Positions 57,169 to 64,000 of a stretch of DNA of 64,000 nucleotides are shown here, piece by piece. The notes beneath the pieces are model-generated. The model did no database searches, was not told where the DNA came from, and saw only the letters and a program-made list of their open reading frames with translations. Origin of the DNA: a bacterium (GTDB lineage Bacteria; Pseudomonadota; Alphaproteobacteria; Micavibrionales; UBA2020); assembly GCA_029945425.1 (NCBI GenBank), contig JAQSDV010000002.1:310001-374000 (forward strand), given 5' to 3'. Both the position numbers and the translations under genes were made by a program. Within the stretch, counting starts at the first letter, position 1; every line of letters starts with the position of its first letter.

Positions 57169-57340
57169 GTTTGCTAAGCGCTTGGTGATTTTAATAACGG
57201 ACGAAATAAGTTCCATTTAATTTCTAAAGTGGATTGACACATAAGTACCCCAGGACTAAGAATCTTTGACTACATCCTTGAACTCATCAAAAAAAAGAAC
57301 TACTTTCTTGGCGCAAATTTGGGCATGCACCGGACGTAAG

Positions 57341-60300
57341 TTGAAACGCTTCACAGCATTGCTGTTGGCGTTATTCATGCTTTTCAGCAGTCATGCCGCC
57401 TTCGCCGGTCTTGCTGCTTCTGTCACCGTACCGACAGGTCAACCGACGCTTATCTATCCCAGCGAAGTCACGATTCTGCGGATCACGGTATCAAACAATA
57501 ATCCCACGGCGCCGATTACTGGGCTTGCGTTCAGCAACACGCTGCCGGGCACGTTTACCAATGGTTTGCGCATTTCCGGCACGCCGACCTACACCTGTAC
57601 CGACAATGCGCTTGGCACGACAACGGCTGGCCTTGGTGTTCTTACAGCGGCGGACAATACACAAAACATCCAGCTGGCAGGCGGCGTCATCCCGCCGCGT
57701 GACAACGCAGGCGGCGTGGACGGCGTTTGCGTGATCGACCTGCCCGTGACGGCGTTTACAACGACCGGCGGCGGCGCGACGTATACATATACAATCTTGA
57801 GCGGCGATGTGACGGGTAACGATGGCGCGGGGCAGTCGAACGGCGGCAACGTGGCACAGGGCATTAACGTCCGCGCGCTGACCCAGCCTGCCATCACCAA
57901 GGCCTTCAGCAACAACACCGCGATTTTGGGCGGCGCATCGCGCACCTTGACCATTACGGTTACAAACAATAATGCGGTGGCATTGCCGAATTTCAGCGTG
58001 ACGGACAATTTCCCCCAGTTGGCGGCGGTTGGCATTATCAAGGTTGCGAACCCCGTTGTCTCTACGTCGACTTGTACAGGGACAGGTACTCCCGCAACCT
58101 TTGCGCCTGTTGCAGATGCAACATCGGTAACGGCAACGGGCGGTACGGTTGCCGCCAACCGTAGTTGCACGATGACGGTCGCGATCGTGGCGAACCATAC
58201 TAATGGCCTTTATGAAACTGGGCTTCTGAACAACACGATCAATGGTACTTCGAATTTCAGCAACGATATCGGCATCACGGCAACAAATGGCACTGCACAG
58301 ATCCGCGCGCGGTCCCCGCTCAATGTCTCCAAGGCCTTCGGCAGCGGCTCCGTCGCCAGCGGTTCGGCCGCAACCTTTACTGTGACGCTCAGCAACACCA
58401 GCCCAAATTCGCTGGACATCACCAGTTTCACGGATGATCCCGTGGACGGTATTGGCAACGCGGCCTATGGCCTGAAGGTCAACGCAGTCCCTGTTGTTAA
58501 CTGTACGGTAGGGGGTACTCCCGGTACCTATGCCATAACAGCTGGCAATACGGGCATTCAGCAGACTGCGACGACGATGATTGCGGGAAATGGCAGTTGC
58601 ACGATTGATGTCGGTGTCGACGCGACAGTGCAAAACCCCAATACACCGATCACCTATACCAATACGATACCTGCAAACACTGTCACGTCCTCGACCCCCG
58701 GAGTTGTAAGCCAAAGCGCCAGCGCCGGTATTCTTGTTTTTGATGACTTGCGTGTTCTGAAGGCAATCTCGCCCGCGACCGCCGGCCCGGGCGAGCCTGT
58801 GCGCTATACTGTTACGGTGCAAAACTATCTTGCGTCGGCTTTGCCGGATCTTTTTGTGCAGGAAACGCTTTCTAACGGGCAGACATTCCTGACCGGTACT
58901 ATCGGCGCAAACAACTATACGCCATCCATCTCCGGCAACTGTTCAGGCCTCAGCGTGACCGGCGCCACGGGCGCGACCAACCCGCGTTTCGACCTTTCAC
59001 TAAACGCCCGTTCCAGCCCGACAACGCATGCCGCCTGCGATATCGTTTTCTGGGCGCAGACGGATGCGGCGGGTGCAAACGGCTCACCCTATGGCAACAC
59101 GCTTGCCGCCGGATCTGTCTGTTACAGCAGCGGCACGGTTTGTAACGGCGGCGCATCGAACAGCGTCGGCGGTTCGGTAAGCACGGTGGTGATCAGCGCG
59201 GCCAAGGCTTTCTCGCCCGCAGGCCCTCTCTCGGAAGGCTCGATCACGCGCCTGACGGTGACACTCTCGAACCTGTCCGCAAACCCGCTGACAGCGGTGA
59301 CGCTGAGCGATAACCTGCCTGTTGCAGGCAGCGGGGGGCAAATGCGCGTCGCCTCGCCACCGAACGCAGCCACCACTTGTGGCGCGGGCGTGATTACGGC
59401 GGTTGCGGGTGGCACATCGTTTTCGATGAACAGCGCGACCGTTCCGGCTCGTGCTGGCAGCGGCACCGGGGCGAACGGCACATGCGTCGTGCAGTTCGAC
59501 GTCACGGGTGCCGCAGGTGTCTATAGCAATACAGCTGTTACAGCCGGCACGCATGCGAATGCAGATTCCTCCACGACAGGCGTCGGACCTGTAAATTCGA
59601 ACGCCGCTCCGTTTACGTTCCTGTCTTCGCTTGGCGCAACAAAATCCTTCTCGCCGGCATCGGTTTCTTCGGGCGGTCAGGCAACAGTCACCGTACGTCT
59701 AAACAACGCAGGCGCGGTTGCGTTGACGAATGTCGGCCTGACCGATCCGCTCCCTGCAGGCATGGTACTGGCAAACCCTGTGAACGCCTACAGCACCTGC
59801 GCCGGCGCGCCGTCATTTCCGTCAGCCGTGGCAGGGGCGGGCACAATTTCCTACACCGGCGCGGCACTTGCCGGTGGCGGCAATTGCGATGTGATTTTCG
59901 ATGTGGTCGCCACGGGCGCTGCCAACTGGGTCAATACTATTCCCATCGGGAATATCACCGCCAATGGCGGCGTCAATAACCAAACGGCGGTTTCGGGCAC
60001 GCTGGTCTTCACTGCACCTACTAACCTTGTCGTCGCCAAGGCGACAAACCCCAGCACTCTCACCTTCCCGGGTGAAATCAGCCGATTGACGATTGATATC
60101 ACCAACGGCAACCTTGCTGTCACCGGCCTCGATCTTGCCGACTATTTCACGGCGGACGGCACATCCGGCGCTGCCGTGAACGGTATGGCGGTTGCGCCGA
60201 CGCCGGCTGCCGCCACGACCTGTCCGGGCGGTACGGTCGCAGCGGCGGCGGGCGCGACATCGATTGCGTTGAATAATGCCAACCTTGCCGCGAATGCGTC

Positions 60301-63300
60301 CTGCACGGTTTCGGTTAATGTCACGTCGACCACTGTCGGCGGTATCACTAACTTTATTCCCCCCGGATCTATACGCGACGATCAAGGTCTGACCAATAGC
60401 GGGCAGGCCACGACAAGCCTGACCACGCAAAGCAATATCGGGGTGCTCAAGCAATTCACGCCCAACGTGCTGACACCCGGCCAGCGTTCGCGCCTGCGCA
60501 TCACATTCTATAACCCCACCGCACAGCCGACCGCGAACCTGAGCGTGACTGATAACCTTCCTGTCGGCGTCACCATTCCCGCAGGCCCGAATGCGACATC
60601 GACGTGTTCCGGCGCGACCGTCACGGCACCCACAACATCGCAGGTACAAGTCAGCGGCGCGAATATCGTGGCGGCGACTGGAGGTGTTGCCGCGTCGTGC
60701 TATGCCGAAATCGATGTAACGGCAACTGCCGAGGGCGATTACATCAACACCATTCCGGCCAGCGCCATTACCGCAACGGTCGGCGGCGCACCCGCCACCA
60801 ACAGCCAGCCCACCAGCGATACGCTGCGCGCGAAAGCGGCAGTTGAAATTCATAAGGCATTCACGAACTTCACGCTTGATGCCGGTAGCCCGGTTGGCTT
60901 CACAACGGGTGCTGCGACCGCGTCGCCCGGTGCTGCCTCTGTCATGACGATACGCATCACGAACCCGAACACCGCGCCTCTGACCGCTGCGGCACTGACT
61001 GATGCGCTGCCGACGGGTCTTGTCGTTGCGACGACGCCAGTCGCGGCCACGACCTGCGCGGGCGGCACGGTCACGGCGGCCGCGTCTGCCACCAGCATCA
61101 GGCTGACGGGCGCGACGCTTGGTGCGGGCGGAACCTGTAACGTCACCGTTAATGTGCTTAGCAACATTTCCGGCACATATATAAATACCATTCCCGCAAG
61201 CGCGCTTACGACTTTTGAAGGCGTCTCCAACGAAGAACCGACCGCCGCCCAGATCACGATCTCGACGCCGCCGGTGGTTTCCAAGCAATTTGCTCCCGCT
61301 GTCATCCCCTCGGGCGGCACATCGGTCATGACGATATTCCTCGGCAATGATAACGATGTGCCGTTGACGCTGACATCGATCTTCACTGATAACCTCCCGA
61401 CAGCACCGGGGCCGTTGGTTGTCGCCGGTACACCGGGTGTCGTCAAGACCTGCCCGGGTGCGGTGACTGCGGTTGCGGGTTCTGCGACTGTCAGTTACGC
61501 CAACGGGGCGACCATTCCTGTGGATGGCTGCACGATCAGCGTTAACGTGACGGCAACTGTGCCGGGCGTTCACACCAACAACATTCCCGCCGGACGCCTG
61601 CAAACTAACCTTGGCAACAGCCAGGATCCCGCGAACGCGACGCTGACAGTCAGTTCGCTTGGTTATATTGCAGGTCGTGTGTTCCAGGATGGCGAAGTGA
61701 CACCGAACGGCATCTTCAACCCGGGCACCGATACGCCGATTTCCAGCACATCTGTCGAACTGCATTCGGGCGCCACCTGTGGCGGTGCGCTGGTCGATAC
61801 GCAAATGACCGACAGCCTTGGCAACTACCTGTTCTCTACGCTTGCGGCGGGTACTTATTCGGTTTGCGAACCCGTTCAGCCAGTTGGCACTTCGAACGGC
61901 ATCACGACCGCCGGCACGATCACGGCAAATAACGGCAGCACCGGCACGGCGGGCGCTGCATCGAACCCGACCGCCACCACCAGCCAGATCACCAGCATCA
62001 CTCTGAATGGCGATGGCGGCGGCGGCGAGATCAGCGGGTCGAACAACAGCAATTTCGCCGAAATCGTGCTGTCCAGCATTTCGGGCATCGTCTTCCGTGA
62101 CGTCAACAACAATGGCGTTCAGAACGGCCCTGATGCTGGCATCAACGTTGTGACAATTGAACTGCTGGATGGCGGCGGCACGGTTATCAACACGACAACG
62201 ACCAACGGCGCGGGCGCATATTCTTTCACCAACCTTGCCCCCGGTACTTATTCTGTACGCGAACCTACACAGCCGGCGGGCACATCCAACGGCATCACAA
62301 CGCCGGGATCAGTGCCGAATGGGGGCACGACCGGCACTGCTACCACCCCCGCAACGCTGCCGAGCGCGATCAGCAACATCATCCTTCCACCGGGCACGTA
62401 TTCTACCGCGAACAATTTTGCCGAAATCCCGAATGGCCGCAGCATTTCCGGCAACGTGTTCCTTGACTACGATAATAGCGGCTTGGCCAATGGGCCGGAT
62501 CACGGTATTGGCGGCCAGACCGTTAACCTCACCGGCACGGATATCAACGCTACTCCCGTCAACGCTACAACCACGACAGATGTAATGGGGGCGTATAGCT
62601 TCACTGGCCTGCCCGCCGGCACATATACTGTCAGCCAGCCTGCGCAACCGACAGGCACAACAAACGGTATCACTACACAAGGTACAACGGGGGGCGCACC
62701 GTCGAACCCGACGGCGACCACCAGCCAGATCCTGAACCTTGACCTGACTGGCGCGAATAACGTTTCGGCCGAAAACAATTTCGCCGAAATTCCGGGTGCC
62801 GCACCTGACCTAACGATAACCAAAACGCATACGCCTTCCGGCTTTGGCGAGGGATCGGATACCGGTTACTTCACAATAACGCCCGCCAATATCGGGGCAG
62901 CGGATACGGCTGGGGTTGTGACTGTCGTCGATACGCTGCCCGCCGGCATGACCGTCGCCGTTCCGGCAACCGGCACTGGCTGGGCTTGCACCGGCGCGGT
63001 TGGCGCGTCGGTCGTCACCTGCACAACCAATGATGTGATCGCGGCGGGCACGAACGGCAACGACATTACCCTGCGCGTACAAATCGCCCCAGGCCTTGCT
63101 GGCCAGTTGCTGGTCAACAATGCGGTTATTTCGGGCGGCGGCGAGCCGCCCGGATTTGATGGCAATAATAACGATGATGATACGGTCGCCATCACCGCAA
63201 CCGCGAATGTCAGTGGCACGATCTGGCGCGATTACGACCACGACCGCACGATTGGCGGCGGTGAACCGCGTGTTCCCAACTGGGATGTTGAGCTGTTGTT

Positions 63301-64000
63301 CAACGGCGTCCTGATCCGCACCGTGCAGACGGCTGCCGACGGTACATACAGCTTCACAGCGCTGTCGCCCGGTGACGGTTACCAGATCCGCTTCCGCGAG
63401 CCGACGACAAACGAAATTTATGGCCGCGCCGTACCGAACGAGCAGGGGATCACTCCCGCGAATGACGTGCGCGATACAGGCGCCACCACCGTCAACCCCG
63501 GCGTCAACAGCGGCAACCCCGCAGGTGCCGATGTTTCCAGCGGTGACGGAACGCTGCGCGACATTACATTGCTGGCAGGCGACAACATCATCGAGCAAAG
63601 CTTGCCGCTGGATCCCGCAGGCGTCGTCTATGACGCGATCACACGCGTTCCGGTTGCGGGCGCGGACGTCACCATCACGGGTCCCGGCGGCTTTAACCCT
63701 GCCATCCATCTGGTCGGCGGCAACGCGACCGTCACGACCGCCGCAGATGGCCTGTACCAGTTCCTGCTAACCGCCGGCGCACCTGCCGGTGATTATACGC
63801 TGACCATCACGACCTATCCGGGCGGATACCTGCCGTTGCCGTCCACGCTGATACCAGTTTGCGCCAATCCCGTCGTCGTATCGCCTGCGCCGCCAGATCC
63901 TGCTCTGGTTCAGACGACGCCGCTCGCGCCGAACGCTGCAACTCCGCTGCATAACCCTGCTGCTTGCCCCGCATCTTCCGCCGCCTTTACACCAGGCGAT
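57341..64000 (+). CDS. giant exported DUF11/SdrD_B-type repeat protein (3' truncated by window edge)
   Basis: Open frame from about 57266 (TTG) or 57341 (TTG; LKRFTALLLALFMLFSSHAAFA signal peptide) to 64000; repeated KAF...NN..TLTITVTN.../TDNLP units, SdrD_B-like modules (GRVFQDGE, GIVFRDVNNNGVQNGPDAGI, GNVFLDYDNSG) and DUF11 PDLTITKTHTPSGF; not in supplied ORF track. Confidence 0.88.
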   Translation, partial: MKRFTALLLALFMLFSSHAAFAGLAASVTVPTGQPTLIYPSEVTILRITVSNNNPTAPITGLAFSNTLPGTFTNGLRISGTPTYTCTDNALGTTTAGLGVLTAADNTQNIQLAGGVIPPRDNAGGVDGVCVIDLPVTAFTTTGGGATYTYTILSGDVTGNDGAGQSNGGNVAQGINVRALTQPAITKAFSNNTAILGGASRTLTITVTNNNAVALPNFSVTDNFPQLAAVGIIKVANPVVSTSTCTGTGTPATFAPVADATSVTATGGTVAANRSCTMTVAIVANHTNGLYETGLLNNTINGTSNFSNDIGITATNGTAQIRARSPLNVSKAFGSGSVASGSAATFTVTLSNTSPNSLDITSFTDDPVDGIGNAAYGLKVNAVPVVNCTVGGTPGTYAITAGNTGIQQTATTMIAGNGSCTIDVGVDATVQNPNTPITYTNTIPANTVTSSTPGVVSQSASAGILVFDDLRVLKAISPATAGPGEPVRYTVTVQNYLASALPDLFVQETLSNGQTFLTGTIGANNYTPSISGNCSGLSVTGATGATNPRFDLSLNARSSPTTHAACDIVFWAQTDAAGANGSPYGNTLAAGSVCYSSGTVCNGGASNSVGGSVSTVVISAAKAFSPAGPLSEGSITRLTVTLSNLSANPLTAVTLSDNLPVAGSGGQMRVASPPNAATTCGAGVITAVAGGTSFSMNSATVPARAGSGTGANGTCVVQFDVTGAAGVYSNTAVTAGTHANADSSTTGVGPVNSNAAPFTFLSSLGATKSFSPASVSSGGQATVTVRLNNAGAVALTNVGLTDPLPAGMVLANPVNAYSTCAGAPSFPSAVAGAGTISYTGAALAGGGNCDVIFDVVATGAANWVNTIPIGNITANGGVNNQTAVSGTLVFTAPTNLVVAKATNPSTLTFPGEISRLTIDITNGNLAVTGLDLADYFTADGTSGAAVNGMAVAPTPAAATTCPGGTVAAAAGATSIALNNANLAANASCTVSVNVTSTTVGGITNFIPPGSIRDDQGLTNSGQATTSLTTQSNIGVLKQFTPNVLTPGQRSRLRITFYNPTAQPTANLSVTDNLPVGVTIPAGPNATSTCSGATVTAPTTSQVQVSGANIVAATGGVAASCYAEIDVTATAEGDYINTIPASAITATVGGAPATNSQPTSDTLRAKAAVEIHKAFTNFTLDAGSPVGFTTGAATASPGAASVMTIRITNPNTAPLTAAALTDALPTGLVVATTPVAATTCAGGTVTAAASATSIRLTGATLGAGGTCNVTVNVLSNISGTYINTIPASALTTFEGVSNEEPTAAQITISTPPVVSKQFAPAVIPSGGTSVMTIFLGNDNDVPLTLTSIFTDNLPTAPGPLVVAGTPGVVKTCPGAVTAVAGSATVSYANGATIPVDGCTISVNVTATVPGVHTNNIPAGRLQTNLGNSQDPANATLTVSSLGYIAGRVFQDGEVTPNGIFNPGTDTPISSTSVELHSGATCGGALVDTQMTDSLGNYLFSTLAAGTYSVCEPVQPVGTSNGITTAGTITANNGSTGTAGAASNPTATTSQITSITLNGDGGGGEISGSNNSNFAEIVLSSISGIVFRDVNNNGVQNGPDAGINVVTIELLDGGGTVINTTTTNGAGAYSFTNLAPGTYSVREPTQPAGTSNGITTPGSVPNGGTTGTATTPATLPSAISNIILPPGTYSTANNFAEIPNGRSISGNVFLDYDNSGLANGPDHGIGGQTVNLTGTDINATPVNATTTTDVMGAYSFTGLPAGTYTVSQPAQPTGTTNGITTQGTTGGAPSNPTATTSQILNLDLTGANNVSAENNFAEIPGAAPDLTITKTHTPSGFGEGSDTGYFTITPANIGAADTAGVVTVVDTLPAGMTVAVPATGTGWACTGAVGASVVTCTTNDVIAAGTNGNDITLRVQIAPGLAGQLLVNNAVISGGGEPPGFDGNNNDDDTVAITATANVSGTIWRDYDHDRTIGGGEPRVPNWDVELLFNGVLIRTVQTAADGTYSFTALSPGDGYQIRFREPTTNEIYGRAVPNEQGITPANDVRDTGATTVNPGVNSGNPAGADVSSGDGTLRDITLLAGDNIIEQSLPLDPAGVVYDAITRVPVAGADVTITGPGGFNPAIHLVGGNATVTTAADGLYQFLLTAGAPAGDYTLTITTYPGGYLPLPSTLIPVCANPVVVSPAPPDPALVQTTPLAPNAATPLHNPAACPASSAAFTPGD

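Noticed and set aside
57491-58822. 443-aa minus-strand ORF (and 59822-61804, 62810-63709 minus)
   Set aside because: Antisense shadow of the giant DUF11-like gene; translation is Arg/Cys/Asn-rich without domain logic, while the plus frame gives a coherent repeat protein.
61880-62670. Regularly spaced near-identical nucleotide segments resembling a repeat array
   Set aside because: They encode in-frame SdrD_B-like protein modules (PVGTSNGITT etc.); spacing and divergence are not CRISPR-like.

Overview
64 kb window from an alphaproteobacterial-type chromosome (inferred from gene content; no taxon search possible). Three zones. (1) 1-24.3 kb, ordinary host backbone: YchF, a dispersed methylcitrate set (PrpD, PrpB, a citrate/methylcitrate synthase), IlvE, an OmpR/EnvZ-type pair followed by a pseudopilin-like gene, PfkB kinase, SBP5 protein, GT9, HNH, COQ7, tandem DsbB-like proteins and a YqaA-like protein. 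(2) 24.36-57.11 kb, a genomic island inside a tRNA-Leu(CAA) gene. The 5' half of the tRNA lies at 24357-24396 and its 3' half occurs twice, identically, at 54158-54214 and 57054-57110. A tyrosine recombinase lies just inside the left end and a complete tRNA-Leu(CAA) (25906-25992) lies next to the integrase. The cargo is metal/metalloid/sulfide resistance (RND efflux, HIHP-motif periplasmic proteins, HigBA, NicO remnant, HupE/UreJ-like, P1B-ATPases, CsoR-like regulator, ArsD/ArsA, ArsR/BigR-like + rhodanese + MBL sulfur dioxygenase-like). It contains at least five gene-truncation junctions and no recognisable transposase. A second, AT-richer segment (54215-57053) with a GAF histidine kinase but no integrase sits between the duplicated tRNA 3' halves. 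(3) 57.3-64 kb: a very large exported DUF11/SdrD_B-type repeat protein, open at the window edge and absent from the ORF track. I see no CRISPR array or rRNA. The most unusual signals are the split tRNA with an element-borne replacement and covarying anticodon stem, candidate integrase arm-site repeats at both island ends, and hairpin clusters downstream of both the intact integrase and an integrase remnant.
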